A stretch of 64,000 nt of DNA from Dentipellis sp. KUC8613 (lineage: Eukaryota > Basidiomycota > Agaricomycetes > Russulales > Hericiaceae), in the NCBI GenBank assembly GCA_002286715.1, contig NSJX01000022.1:167770-231769 (forward strand), given 5' to 3'. Both the position numbers and the translations under genes were made by a program. Under the pieces are notes generated by a model that was not told the DNA's origin, did no database searches, and saw nothing but the letters and a program-made list of their open reading frames with translations. This document shows positions 11,495-24,232 of this stretch, piece after piece (position 1 is the first letter of the stretch; every line of letters begins with the position of its first letter).

Positions 11495-12192
11495 TATGGC
11501 GGGCTGGGTTTAGGTCGAGGTCGAGGTGGGTGTTGTTGGTTGGTTTTCTGGTTCGTGTCGTGTCGTTGGGTCGTTACTGCTGCAGGCCCTGAAACGGAAG
11601 GAGAGACGGAGACGGTCGTTACAGATTAAACAAGCGGGGCTTGCGTCGTAGGTGTAGGATAGAATAGAATAGTGTTGTGCTTGTGTTTGTGCTTGTGCTT
11701 AGGATTGGGATTGGGATAGAGGTGTGCTTGGGGATAGTAGTGTGGGTGGTGGAGGTCGGGAGACAACCGGGGGAGCTGGGCGGTGCGGGCGGGCGGGGCT
11801 TTATAGGAATCCGAACATCCTGGCGCCTGCGCATGTGCCATGGCGGGCGGGGATGTTGGAATTCGTCTGGTTGGACCGGCGCCGTGAGGATGCATTCCTG
11901 TTCGTTGTGGCACGTGCGCGGGGTATTTACTGCGTTGTTTTGCTATATATACTGGTCGTTTACGGCATATATGCGCGTAGTTTTATCTCAATAGAATTGG
12001 GACAAGTGTAAGCCATCGAAGGGACGCGCTCTGCATCTCACGAAGCACCAGGTCGACTCGACACCGGCAGGGGTATAGATTTTTTAGATAAAACCAGACA
12101 CGGATACGCTACGCACTACGAAAACACAAACACCACGCGCTCAAAATTAAACAACCCCGTCAACACCCTCATCCCCCACTCAGCCACTCCGC
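11495..12192. other. Spacer between the two Rds1-like genes
   Basis: Promoter and leader of copy 1 (TATAAA at about 11800-11806 on the minus strand) and the 3' UTR of copy 2. A short imperfect repeat of TTGTGCTTGTG units lies around 11675-11701 in the leader. No gene seen. Confidence 0.5.
11800..11806 (-). promoter_or_regulatory. TATA-like box upstream of Rds1-like copy 1
   Basis: CTATAAA on the minus strand, about 305 nt upstream of the ATG at 11494, implying a long leader. Position and match only; no expression evidence. Confidence 0.45.
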
Positions 12193-13426
12193 TCACTCAT
12201 CGGACCCAAACGCCAGATCCAAAATCGCCGGGCCCGCGACAGTCGTCCCATCCTGCACCGTGCCCGAATCGTTCACCACAAGCACGTACGTCGTGCCCTT
12301 CAGGCCCTGCGGGACCGTCGCGTGGCCCTGCGCGTCGAGCGGGACGACCTGCTCGCTCTGCCCGTTCAGGAACGCGGCGTACAGGGCCGTACCGTTGTGG
12401 GACCCGAACTGGAGGGCGATGACGCTGCCGGCTGTGGGTGCGGCGCCGGCGGTGGGGGACGAGAGCGTGAGGGGCGCGAAGGCGTGCACGGGGAGCGGGG
12501 CGTTGGTGTTTGGGCAGGCGGTGATGAAGCCCGCGGCGAGGGAGTATACTTGGTTCAGGTCGAGGGGGGTCTGACGCGAAAGATTTTATGAGCTGATGAA
12601 ATTAGGGGCTGGGGAGGATACAGTAGGTACCTCGAAGGCTCCGCTCCAGCCGGCTTCCTTTTCGATGGAGGAGCCGACCCAGCTCGAGTGGCGGGCTTCG
12701 ACGGAGAGGATCTCCGCGGCGACGAGGAGGTAGTCCTGCGCGAATGAATAAATCAGCAGGCGAATATGAAAAAATTCATACAACGCACCTTATTTTGAAT
12801 GAACCGCGCAGCACCGGTGTACGCAGACGTGCCTTCAACATAAATCAGAAATCCAAGTCGCCTAAGGACAAGACAAAATCACGACGTACCGACAGACTCC
12901 AGCGCCTGGCTAACCTTCATGAACGACTTCGGATCCGTATACGGGCTAGCACACCACCGAATCAGCCAACCGCCACCCACACCCCAAATCCAAACCACAA
13001 CACAACACAACACAACCGCAGGAAACGAAACGTACAACTTATACGTGCACGGCTGCACCGCCGCCTTGCCGAGCGCGCCCGCGAGCGCACTCACATGCGT
13101 CGCCTCGTGCGCCGCGATCTGCTTCACGCGGCCGTACGCCCACGCGGGGAGCCCGGCGCTCTCGAAGTCGCGCGCGCTGAAGCGCGCGAGGCCCTGTGCG
13201 TAGAACGTGCTCTCCAGGTGCTCGAGCGTGAGCGCGAAGTTGAGGATGTCGACGTCTGGGGGTAGGCGTTGGCGGTGGTTAGAGGAAATTGGGAATCATG
13301 GGAAGGAAACTTGGACTGACCGGTGGGTCCGTCGGCCGATGCGCGACGGTTGATGACATGGAGGGGGTGCGCGAGGGCGGTGGCGGTGAAGAGGCCGAGG
13401 CCAAAGACGACAGAGGCGAATTTCAT
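12193..13426 (-). CDS. Rds1-like secreted ferritin-fold protein, copy 2
   Basis: Exons 13321-13426, 13036-13255, 12890-12945, 12789-12832, 12631-12735, 12193-12570 give 302 aa. Signal peptide MKFASVVFGLGLFTATALA, then the ferritin-like domain with DVDILNFALTLEHLESTFY, AAHEATHVSALAGAL and PYTDPKSFMKVSQALESVG, and a beta-rich C-terminus. Exons 2 and 5 have the same lengths (220 and 105 nt) as in copy 1. Exons 3 and 4 (56+44) equal the single 100-nt exon of copy 1, so copy 2 has one additional intron, or copy 1 lost it. All donors are GT. A good TATA box lies upstream. Confidence 0.88.
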
Positions 13427-14766
13427 GGCGACAACTGAGGTGAATAACGAGCGAAATCAAGTAAAGAGCGAACAGTCAAGCAACTGCAACAGCAACTCGA
13501 AAAAACGAAGGGCGCGAGGGGGTTAACCTGGAGTGGCAGACACGAAAGAAAGCCAACGACCCCATCCCGCCTGCACGGTGGTATTTATACGCTGGCGGAC
13601 GGCCTGCATGGGGGATCCGCGCAGTACTATTGGGCTCGCGGACAGGCGGGCAGGCAAGCGTCGATGCGAAGCGAAAGTACGTAGGGGCATCGCCGGGGTG
13701 CCCGGCGCCGTGGGCTGGATCCTGCAGCTGTCAGTTCGTGTGGGCGTTTTGGGCATGCTGCACGCCGGATGTGGTGCCCGAGGTCCCCGCGTGCTTCGGC
13801 GGCCGGATACTTGGATTGGCGCCACCATGAGACGCTAGTAAAAGACGGTGTAAGTTGTTTGCTTTGTGGCCAAGTACCGTATTCAGTTGCGATGTGAGGG
13901 TAGGGTACGTGAGGCAACTCACTGGTCAATGAGTCTCCAACGTTGTGATAAACTGTAGATGGCCACCAAAGCCTAAATTCCATCCGGGCGAAGGATCGAA
14001 AGTTGGAGCGCACCGTCGCAAACGGGAGAATCGGCAGCCGGAAGGAGAATGCATGTCAGTGATTGAACTTGACCGGAGCTACAGCGGAGGTCCAGGCCAC
14101 GTATATGCCGCATAGGGACACTGATCGAGCAGGGCGTGCAAGCGAAGAGTCGTGCCATTTTTTTTCAATGCATTTGAGAGAAAGAAGGACTAGAGCTGCG
14201 ATCAGAGACGAGATGAGAGCAGCCTTTACGATTCGAACCACGAGCCATGACGTGGATTCCGCTTGGAGACTCGCCGGCCTATTTTGCAAGAATACTCGAC
14301 GTGTTCCGACGCTATCCTGCGGGACTAGCCGTGCTGATAAAGGATCTATCAAAACAATGCGGGGCGTTAGACTTAGATCTGCCCAAAGGACATGATAGTG
14401 GTTCAACTGATAGAGTCAATTGAAGTGAACGAGAACACGGCGAGCAGCCCCACGCACGGATCTTCCCGCGCCACCATCCACCATCCCCAACTTCCAGGTC
14501 AGATACCAGCTGTAAGTTAGTACGAACAACCAAAGCACACCCAAGAAAGGAGAGCAGCCGAGGCAGCGTCATTAATAATTTTGCAGCCTCCCAATACGCG
14601 GAGGCCCGCACAGTCCTGTGCACAAACACAATACAAGGTATTATTACTCTACATCAAACGGTCCCATGGTATCCGCAGCCAAAGCCCAAAATCATCACAC
14701 ATCCCCACACCACACCTATGGCTCATTCCCCTCTCTGCCCCTCCCTACACGCCTGCGCATCGCCAG
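13427..14766. other. Intergenic region, no gene recognised
   Basis: First 160 nt carry the promoter of Rds1-like copy 2. The rest (to the 3' end of the methionine permease) has only short frames. A tRNA-like GATTCGAACC at 14230 was examined and rejected. Confidence 0.5.
13582..13589 (-). promoter_or_regulatory. TATA box of Rds1-like copy 2
   Basis: TATAAATA on the minus strand about 156 nt upstream of the ATG; near-perfect consensus. Confidence 0.65.
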
Positions 14767-16784
14767 TCACTCCTCCTTCGGCACCTTCACAAACACGGAC
14801 CGCGACACGCCATCGTCCTGGATGACGAGATGGCGCTCGAGCCGGTACCGCCCGAGCCGGGGGAGCACGCGCGCCCAGAATATCCAGTACACGCCGCCGC
14901 ACGCGAAGACGCCGATGGAGACGACGACGTGGAGCCAGTACGGGAGGCTGACGTACGGCGAGAGGCCGGGCGCGGGCGGCACGAGCGGCGCGATCGCGAG
15001 GAAGAGGTTCGAGAGGAAGAAGAAGAACACGACGGGCCACGTCGCGCGGAAGGGCGGCGCCCAGTCGAAGCCCGCGCGCGAGGCCCACGGCGTGTAGAGG
15101 AAGAGGAGGCCGAGCGAGATGAAGGCGTTGATGATCGCGAGGGGGTATGAGACGACTGTGTGTGGAGTCAGTGCCGGTGGATGAATGCACGGAACAGGGA
15201 GGGGCTTACGGTTGAGCACGAAGTTGAACGCGTCGCCGGGGGGCGGGGCGCAGATGACGATGATGCACATCGCCCATTGGAGGGCGAGGCCCGCGAGGGG
15301 CGCGCCGAATGGCTTATTCGAGGCCCAGAAGCTGGAGAACGGCAGCACGCCGATACGGCCGAGTTCCTGGTTGACTGTGATGACGCAGGTCAGTTCTGCG
15401 AGCGCCTGTGGTGGTTGAGGGGGAGACTTACTGCGACCCTGGGAGAAGAGGACGGCCATGACGTTGCCGAGGGCGCTGAGCGCGACGAACACGCAGAGCG
15501 CCTTCTCGCCTGTTGCGCCGAACATGTTGCGGAAGTAGAGCGCGCTGCAGAGAACGGTTAGTCGGGAATTTTGAAGACGAGGGGGACGAGCACGTACGCG
15601 ACGGTCCGTCCGGAGTTCAGGATGTCCTCTTTCGGGACGGCGGCGAAGTATGCGATGTTGACGAGGATGTACACAATCGTGACGGAGACGATTGCGAGGG
15701 GGCCTGCGATCTTCAGCGTCCGCACGGGGTTCTTCACCTCGGACAGCGCGTAGTTCACATTCGAATAGCCAATAAACGACCTGCCTCCCCTCATCAGCAT
15801 TCCAGCCCACCATCGCATCTACAAGTGCACGCACCAAATAACATTATACAGCCCGGACACGAACGCATTCGCATTGCTGCTCGTGCCCTCGAACGCGTTG
15901 TGGAAGTTGTGCGGCTTCTGGTCCTCGGGGAGCTTGATGTGGCCCGCGAGCGCGGCGAAGCCGGAGAACGTGATGAGGAGCAGGATCACGAGCTTGAACA
16001 CGCCGAGCAGGTTCTGCAGCCGCAGGCCCCACTTGAGGAACCCGCCGTGGATGATGAGGCAGAACGTGACGCAGGCGATGCCGATCCCGCGCTGGTTCCA
16101 CTGGTTGACCTCCTTGCCTGCGGCGAGCAGAATGTCTACGCGCGATTCGGTCCGATCAGCATACCATACGCAAGACGAGGGGGGAAGGGAAGGGAACGCA
16201 CATTCGCCGAAGACGGTGGAGTTGCCGGCGGGCCATGGCATGGTCACGGCGTATGCGGCATAGGCGGCGATGGCGAGGTACCGCGGCCGCTTGTAGAGGT
16301 AGGACAGGTATGTGAGCTCACCGCCGGAGCGCGGGAGCCCCGTGCCGAATTCGACGTAGACGGCGAGACCTGCGCCGGCGATGATGGCGCCGATCACCCA
16401 CATGAAGAGCGCGAGCCCGACGGAGCCGGACGTGAGGAGGATGGAGGAGGGCGTGGCGAAGATTCTGTGCTGTGTGTCAATAGATGAGTGCGAGGAAGGA
16501 GGGGTGGGCGTACCCCGTGCCGATGATTCGGTTGAAGATGAGGAAGACGGCGGAGAGGAGACCGATTGTGCGCTTCTCTTGCGGGACATCGTCGAAGCTC
16601 TCGCCATTGCGGGCTGCATTCTGTGGTCAGCGCGTGCAGGAAAGACGTGCAGGTGGGACTACGCACAACCCTCGCGCGCGAGCGCGGCGCCCTCAAGGGG
16701 GTCATGGATCTCAGGCTCAAGGGACGCGGACTTGGACTCGTCTTTGAACTTGGAAAAGTTCTCGTGTTCGTGGTCGGTGCTCAT
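14767..16784 (-). CDS. High-affinity methionine permease (Mup1-like), APC superfamily
   Basis: Eight exons (16667-16784, 16514-16613, 16202-16464, 15835-16135, 15598-15780, 15432-15544, 15210-15374, 14767-15155) close at 543 aa. A hydrophilic N-terminus (MSTDHEHENFSKFKDES) precedes the motif IGLLSAVFLIFNRIIGTGIF, the LAT/Mup1-type TM1 with unwound GTG. Then come SGGELTYLSYLYKRP, a SFIGYSNVNYALSEVKNPVRTLK segment (TM6-7 linker with conserved SEVKNP), and GNVMAVLFSQGRINQELGR typical of Mup1 relatives. About 12 TM segments are expected. Function: plasma-membrane H+-coupled uptake of methionine or related amino acids, inferred from family. The first splice junction has two nearly equivalent choices. 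Confidence 0.88.
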
Positions 16785-18370
16785 TATAGTATGGAGCTCC
16801 AACGAGTCTTGACAATCGACCTGCGCGAGCGTCAGCACGCACACCCCTCGCCTCGCAAACAAAGCGTACTCACAATGAAGAGTGCAGATGGGCCACTCGG
16901 GGTCGACGCGACAGAGGTAGCGGGGCGCGGCTACGAGACGAGGTCTACGAACGAAGAAGCACCAGGCGCCGCCGCGTTCGCTTTTGAGACGAGAAATTTC
17001 GAGGACCAGTGCGCGCCCAAGATGACGCCATCTGCACGCGCGATGAGGACTTGGGACTCGGCAGTGGGACTCGGACGACTCGACCCTCAGCACGGCGCGT
17101 GAAGGAATCCCCGCCCGCCGCATGGAAATTTTCCTGTCGGACTCCACGTCGGCGTGGGGTAATTTTGGCCTCGGCCAGCAGCGCTATTTTCGGCGCATGA
17201 CCATAGGACTCGTGCGATTATTTTGTGCAGCAAAGACGCTGTGTAGAGACAAGAAAAGGCTTGGAGGATGGAGGAGTGTCGCCATGAAGGAGCGAGAGCA
17301 CGATGGTTCGCCGGTGCCTGGTGGGCCGAGGCGCCGGCTCACGTGGCGGTGTCGCGGCGACGGCACCGGCGTCCTCCGAGAACCATCCTCCCGCATCTCG
17401 AAACAACCTGCGCTGACTCCCTGGCAAGCACTCGACGCTGCCTCGTGTTTCTCACCGCCGTCCAGCCCAGCGTGCAGCGCATTTCACCTGACAGCGCTGG
17501 CCGCCTCTGCTCATCGACTCCACAGATTCCATCATTGCCAAGCGCGTGTCCCGCGTTGCTCTCTCTGCTTGCGTGCTCCGGATCCTAAATGACCTCTACT
17601 GAACCCCGGGCAATTTTGGCGTTCGAGATCCCGGACGCTCCAGCGCAGCGCACGACGCGTCTCATAGGTGGAGACGTGCCTTCCTGTGCCTTCGCGCACC
17701 GACTAGTCCAGCCCTTCACCATATGCACGCACCGCGGTGCCTGTAAGTAGCCCCCTTCAAGCGGTGACGAGATCTGTGTTCCTGCATTCGCGAGCATCCT
17801 CGAGCGGGATCTGCAGATCTGACACCGCACTCTATTTCGCAGGTCGCCTCGCTTCTGGAACACCGTCCCTGTTTTTTGCTTGTCAGGTTCCCGGAGTAAT
17901 GCGCGGCTCGTCCACCGTGCACATGTTGCACGCGATTCAGTGCTGCCATCACCTCTCTCCGATTTGTCGCGCGCGCTTTGGGCGCAACCAGTGTACCCCG
18001 GCCGCCTCAAGCTCACCCCTTATTCCAGTGCGCCGCTGGCCAGTGGCGTGCTCAGCTCCCTCCTCGACGACTTCGTCGTCCTCTCAAAATACACATGCCA
18101 CACGGTGCATTGCTCTGGATGCCGAAGCTTACGACAGGGCCGTTATATAGAGGCTAGCCATACGCGTATGCCTCTGTCCGACTCCCTGACGACATCCAGA
18201 AGTGATGACTTACGCAGCAAGAAAGACTTTAGATCCCGCCCCAGTTTCCTTTCACGCATCGCGTCCTACTGCGCACGCTTCCGCGCAATCCCATGGCATA
18301 AGTACACCACATCTTCATTGTTGCGTCTCATACCCCGCGACCTATCACCGCCTCCCCCACCCCACGCATG
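16785..18370. other. Intergenic region, no gene recognised
   Basis: Contains the methionine permease promoter and about 1.3 kb where every frame is short and without family resemblance. Confidence 0.5.
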
Positions 18371-18469
18371 GCCCGCCTAGCTCAATCGGATAGAGCGTCA
18401 GACTCTTAAGGCGGGTTGATCCCTACCATCGGAATCTGAAGGCTGCGAGTTCGACCCTCGCGGTGGGCT
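18371..18469 (+). tRNA. tRNA-Lys (CTT) with intron
   Basis: Acceptor GCCCGCC pairs with GGTGGGC; D-arm GCTC/GAGC; anticodon stem TCAGA/TCTGA with loop CTCTTAA after removal of an intron at about 409-433 of the 18,000s (25 nt, canonical position after base 37); T-arm CTGCG/CGCGG-type with GTTCGACC. Anticodon CTT. The discriminator base is T rather than the G usual for eukaryotic tRNA-Lys. Confidence 0.9.
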
Positions 18470-19544
18470 AGTTTGTATTTTCGAACAATGTTTTGTGGCT
18501 GGATGACTCCGTTCCGACCAGGAGAATTTGTTCGTGATCGCGAAGTTTTGCTTCGGGCACAGCCACTGCGGTTGTTTGGCTCGCGATGTGGACAAATAGA
18601 TTACGTAATTTTTGGCTTCTCGCGTCTGCATGGCATTTGACCCCGTCGCCGCGGGACGCTGGGTAGATCAGAGTGAATGCGATCTGCTTTATAGTAACTA
18701 AATTATAGGTGAAGGCATCTTTTCGTGTTTCTTACCTATCCCGCCGGGATAAGCGGTTGTTTGGTCTATGGTGCGTCACGTTTACTCGAACTCGTATACG
18801 AGCACTGATACTCTAGTAGGAAATATTGCAGGTATTGCGGGGTTGGCAGGCTCGATATTTGAGCTTCCGTTCAGCGCAGCTAAAATATCAGTGATACCAT
18901 TGGGATCGACGCAAAGGATGTCATGGTACGCATGCATCTCAGAACGGGCGGGAGTCACACGGCAACGACAACTGCTATTGGGTATCCACAGGGGTTTCAG
19001 CGAGGAGCAGAACTGTCGTAGAAACGCGAATTGATGACGAGAACGCAGATCTCAGGCCATCTCTGCCCTGCATTATCCCATCTCGAAAAGCTCTCACGAC
19101 GCACGCGTTCCGCTGATAAGCTTTCGGACATCTAGGCTACTGACTTATCAAGCTCAAGCATCTCCTGACCACTCAAACAGGCGCACAACGATTCGAAGCC
19201 CAAAACTCCCGAAGAGAAGATAGCCCCAAGGCACGATAGCGGCCTTAGATCGCACGCACGCATCTATCTTCGACGCCCGCGCTTCTTCTGATCATGGCCT
19301 CCACTCTCTGACCTTCTGGAAACCTCGGCGTCTGAAACGTCACACAGCACCCGCCAGACCATGCCGCTTGTTCATACAGCTGACCCGACAGCTTAGCGCT
19401 GTCCATGTATCTCGGGTTTCCTTTCGCGGGAGCCGTCTTCCCGCCTGCAGCTGGAGACATGTGAACACCAAGGCATGCCTGGCATCTTGCTACTGCGGAG
19501 GGCTGCACTACACCTGTACCCACAATTTGACCGTCGTTGCTCAG
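18470..19544. other. Intergenic region before the permease array
   Basis: No gene recognised; the last few hundred bases presumably hold the promoter of permease A. Confidence 0.5.
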
Positions 19545-21812
19545 ATGCTGGACCGCGATGAGAAGCAGCTGGCGTCGCTGGGATACAAGCAGGAGCTCCG
19601 GCGCGAATACAAGCCATGGGAGCTCTTCGGCCTCGGGTTCAGTATGATTGGCGTCCTACCGGCCATGGCGTACGCTCATCCGTCATCCCGCCTCTGCCTT
19701 GTCTAATGTTCGCGAATGCAGCACTGTTCTCATATATGCCATCCCGAACGGGGGCACGTCCGCGATGGTGTGGGGTGTAAGTCGTCGTCGTCACTCTCCT
19801 AGGTACGTTCGGTTGCTTATCGTTGGACAGTGGGCCGTCTGCCTCGTATTCCTGACCGTCATCGGACTGGCGCTCGCCGAGCTGAGTTCTGCCGCGCCGA
19901 TGTCGGGCGGGCTGTACTATTGGACGCACAAGCTCTCCTCTCCGCGGTACAAGAACGTGTTATCTTGGGTCGTCGGGTGTTCGTGATCATATATCATCTC
20001 GCAGCCTATTCATTCACCTGACAGTTTTTTTCAGACTGCAATTCGTTGGGGCTCATCTCTAACATAGCTGCTGGCGACTGGGGTATTGCGGTCCAGATCA
20101 TGGCCGCGGTCAGTATTTCTAGAGATATGGAATTCGTACCCACCACTGGACAGACATTGTACGTTCATTACTGTTCCTGCTGATGGTATGTACTCATCAA
20201 GTACCTCTAGCGGTGTCTTCATCGCGATCATGGTCGTGCAAGGCTTTCTCAACAGCATGGCGGCGAAATATTTTGCGAGGCTGCAGAATTTGTACATGCT
20301 GATCAATATCGCGTGCGTACGCGCCGGCTGTCCGTGGCTATTACATACTTAACTCCCCTGACCTATTTTTTTATGATCAGACTATGCTTCATCGTCCTCA
20401 TCGGCCTGCCTATCGCGACGTCGTCCGAGTCGAGGAATACCGCGAAATTCGCGTTCGGCGACTTTCAAAACCGTACGTCTACATTCAGCAAATGTTCCTC
20501 ACGTGCTTATATTTGAGCTTTGGGTGTCAGTGAATGGCTGGCCCGACGGCTACGCTTTTATCTTGAGCTTCCTTTCGCCGCTATGGGCTGTCGGTGAGTG
20601 TCCCACCGAATCCCCTCGACAGTTTTCTTATAAGGAATCACAGGGCTCTTTGACCCGTGCATCCATATAAGCGAGGAGGCTGTAAACGCCTCTGTCGCGG
20701 TACCGTGGGCGCTGCTCAGCTCAGTCCTCGTTTCAGGGATATTCGGATGGGGTGAGTGTTTTGCTTTACGTGTACTGAACTCCTTCACTGACTACTGTTT
20801 GGCTTGTAGCTATCAACGTGGTCCTCGCATTCAACATGGGAACCGATCTGCAGTCGATCATAGACAGTCCGATCGGGCAACCCATGGCTGCAGTTCGTAT
20901 CCTTCGCCTGTGGTCAGTTACCGTCGACTCAATGCGGTCTGCAGATCCTGTTCAACAGTTTCGGAAAGAAGGCGACTCTCGGAATATGGTCACTGGTAGT
21001 GGTCGCATTGTATGTCCTCGAAATCCCAGCTCTTCCCAGAGGCACTTACGTGGGACCTCTGCAGATTCATGGCATGTAGCAGCACGGTATGTAGTCTTTA
21101 CCATACCCAAGCTTTATATGCACTAAGCCCCTTCTCAGGTCACAGTCGCCTCCCGCCAAACCTTCGCCTTCTCGCGAGACGGTGGCCTGCCGCTCTCCCG
21201 CTTCCTGCGGCGCGTGAACCCACACACCCACACACCGATCTACGCAGTATGGGCGGTCGTGTGCGCTGGATCGCTGCTCGGCCTGCTCGTGTTCGCAGGC
21301 CCCGCAGCCACCACCGCAATATTCTCCCTCGGGGTGGTCGCGCAGTACATTGCGTATGCAGTGCCGATCAGCGCGCGCTATCTAGGGCAGAACGACTTCA
21401 AGAAAGGGCCGTTTCACCTTGGGGTACTCGTGCGTGCAGTGTCGAATTTTCATTGTGCGTCAGTAGATTCTAAGTGGAGCCTTGACAGAGTCTACCGATC
21501 GCGGCGACCGCTGTGGTGTGGATGTGCTTCATGATCGTCATCCTCGTCTTTCCGGCGACGCCCGATCCAACTGCGGCGACGATGAACTACACGGTCGTTG
21601 TGGCAGGCGGCGTCGTCATCCTCTCGCTCGCGTATTATTACTTCCCGAAGTACGGAGGGCGGTATTGGTTCAAGGGCCCGATTCGTACGGTCGATGAGGA
21701 CACCGTGACGAACACTAGCAGCGAGCCGACGGATTCGGCAGATACGAGGAGTTCCGAGAAGGATGCAGTCGTGGAAATCGGGGTGGTCGAGAAGTATGAA
21801 GGGGATGTGTAG
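19545..21812 (+). CDS. APC permease A (GABA/choline-transporter family)
   Basis: Thirteen exons close at 533 aa (19545-19669, 19722-19776, 19831-19978, 20035-20158, 20211-20312, 20381-20472, 20531-20593, 20644-20751, 20810-20892, 20945-21009, 21065-21086, 21139-21429, 21489-21812). Motifs of the amino acid/choline transporter family: YKPWELFGLGFSMIG before TM1, ELSSAAPMSGGLYYW (TM2 region), FDPCIHISEEAVNA (conserved HISEE), SRQTFAFSRDGGLPLSRFL before TM8, and YFPKYGGRYWFKGP after the last TM. About 12 TM segments. Relatives are Uga4 (GABA) and Hnm1 (choline); substrate not predictable. Two introns use GTTCGT donors. Start at MLDRDEKQL matches the N-terminus of the minus-strand paralogues. First gene of the duplicated array. 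Confidence 0.88.
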
Positions 21813-21989
21813 AGCGATCATGAGAATTTTCCACAGCCGCGACACTCAAGCTACTTCGAGACCAGAGCAACGACGCCGTACACGAATCGCACTTTGGTTA
21901 TTGAATTCCGACTGATACACGAATGAATCTGCTTGAGGCCCAGTTTTCAAAAACTTCAAGAGACAACAGCACTGTCAAGAGATACGACA

Positions 21990-24232
21990 TCACGCCTTCA
22001 GGTCTGCAGCAATCTTCTCTGAAGCGTCAACAACCACCACTGCGGCCGAGTCCAAACTATCTTTATCTCCCCGGGTCGCGTCCAAATCGTCTTCGACGGT
22101 GCGGATCGGTCCCTGGAACCAGTATCGCCCGCCATACTTCGGGAAGAAGTAGTATGCGAGTGAGAGGATCACGACGCCGCCTGAGACGACGACGGTGTAG
22201 TTCATATCCTCCGTTGTCGGGTTTGGTGTGGTTGGGAACGTGAGTATGATGATCATGAAGCTCATGAACACGACGGCAATAACTGCCACCGGCAGACTCT
22301 GCGAGTGATGTGTTAGGTGTCGTCGGGAGAAGAGTAGCATGACGTACGAAGATACCAAGGTGGAAGGGCCCTTTCTTGAATTCGTTTTTGCCAAGGTACC
22401 GGGCAGCGATCGGTACTGTGTACGCGATGAATTGCGCTACCACGCCGAGAGAGAAGATCGCATTGATGGCGTCGGGGCCCGCGAAGGCGAGGAGACCGAG
22501 AAGAACCGCTACGAGAACAATGGCCCATACTGCATAGAGGGGCGTGTGCGTGCGCGGGTTCACGCGGCGCAGGAAACGAGAGAAGGGAAATCCGCCGTCC
22601 CGAGAGAAGGCGAATACTTGACGTGCAGTCACTGTAATCTGCATATGAAATCCTAGATCAAACGGAGACGACAAAGTTACTAATGTGAGAGCTCACCGCG
22701 CCAGTGCCTATCATGAACCTAATCGGGTATGTTACTGCCAATCTAGAGCCACAAGAAAACCACAGCTTACTGTGAAATGACCACCAGGGACCAGATTCCC
22801 AGTGTCCCATGTTTACCAAAACCATTGAACAGTATCTATGAATGTGTCGTTCTACGAGTGATCAACTTTCAAGACTCCACGTACATACCGTTGCCATAGG
22901 TTGACCGATAGGATTTTCGATTATAGATGCCAGGTCCGTGCCCATGTTGAACACCAGAGCAATATTGACGGCTAAAAGTCAACGCTGCAACTCAGAGATC
23001 ATGACAATGCATATTGACTTGAGTCAATCGCTTACCTCATCCGAGGATGCCTGATACGATGACAGTGCTGACAATCGCCCAAGGGACTGCAGTAGCAGCA
23101 TTAGAAGCTTCCTCGCTGATATGGATGCATGGATCGAAAGCGCCTGCGCTTTCATTGTCAGAACATCTATGCCAAGCACGGAAACAATACTCACCGAAAG
23201 TCCATAGAGGCGAAAGGAAACTAAGAATGAACGCGAAGCCATCGGGCCATCCATTAACTACCTTAGCATCTTAGCATCATCCGACGACAAGCTCAAGGTC
23301 ACTCACAATTTTGGAAGTCAGCGAAAGCCACTTTCGCAGAATTTTTAAACTCCTGCGGTGTTGCTACGGGCAGCCCTACGCAGACGATGACACAAATGCT
23401 AAGTTTCATAAGCAAACCAACGAATAAGCGTTGTATTTGTGAAGATGAGACAGTCACTCACGCGACATTGACAATGATATAAAAAGTTTGAAGCCTTGCA
23501 ATGTATTTAGCAGCGGTGCTGCAGACAAGGCCTTCAAAGATGGAAACCCCAATAAAAATCCCGCTGAATATACATCGTCAGGCTGTGCGCGGGTCCTATT
23601 TTGAAGTCATACTGACAAGGTCTGAGCCGTAGTAGGTGTTATGGTCATGTCTTTGCCGATGCTGACAGCTGCCATCAGTTGGACAGCAAAACCCCAGTTT
23701 AACGCGGCGGTCCCTGCTATGAGTCCCAACGAATTGCAGTCTGGACATCGCAGACAAAGGTCAGATGAAAAATCGCGTCAGGGAGCAATAAGGAACTCAC
23801 AACCGACGATCCAGGAAAAGAGATTCTTGTAGCGTGGCGAGGAGAATGTATACGTCCAGTAGTAGAGACCGCCAGAGGTTGGTGCGGCCGAGCCGAGCTC
23901 CGCCATAGCCAGTCCAATGCACGTCAGAAAGACCATGCTGACTGCCCACTGAACAACAACTCAGTGAGAATGACGCGGGTACAGAAATTGAATACCGACC
24001 CCCCACACCATCGCTACAGGACCTCCATTCGGAATTGCGTAGATCAAGACAGACCTAGCTTAGATTAATTCATGAGACCTATAGCTGAGGACATAGCAAG
24101 GACATACGCCATCGACGGAAAGATACCGATGATACTGAACGAAATCCCAAACAGCTCCCAAGGCGAGAATTCTCGCCGAAGTTCCTGCTTGTATCCTAGC
24201 GTTGCCAGTAATTCTTCGTCGCGGTTGTGCAT
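21990..24232 (-). CDS. APC permease B (GABA/choline-transporter family)
   Basis: Multi-exon gene colinear with permease A in exon order. Begins MHNRDEELLATLGYKQELRRE, continues FSPWELFGISFSIIGIFPSMA, ELGSAAPTSGGLYYW, FDPCIHISEEASNAATAVPW, ARQVFAFSRDGGFPFSRFL and YYFFPKYGGRYWFQGP, and ends SEKIAADLKA. All conserved exons are present and no frameshift is visible. Convergent with A: its stop lies 178 nt beyond the A stop. The Met at 24232 is chosen because upstream codons are out of frame relative to paralogue E. Likely plasma-membrane uptake of an amino acid or related amine; the substrate is unknown. Confidence 0.85.

Noticed and set aside
14210..14300. Possible minus-strand tRNA with GGTTCGAATC
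   Set aside because: The T-stem does not pair (CGTGG against CGTAA) and no acceptor or D-arm can be formed.
2157..16784. Secondary-metabolite cluster around the two MFS transporters
   Set aside because: No backbone synthase, P450, methyltransferase or pathway regulator lies nearby; the neighbours are an aldolase, Rds1-like proteins and an amino acid permease.
16785..18370. Several open frames of 60-160 codons
   Set aside because: They overlap in all frames, change reading direction, and show neither conserved motifs nor splice-site context.
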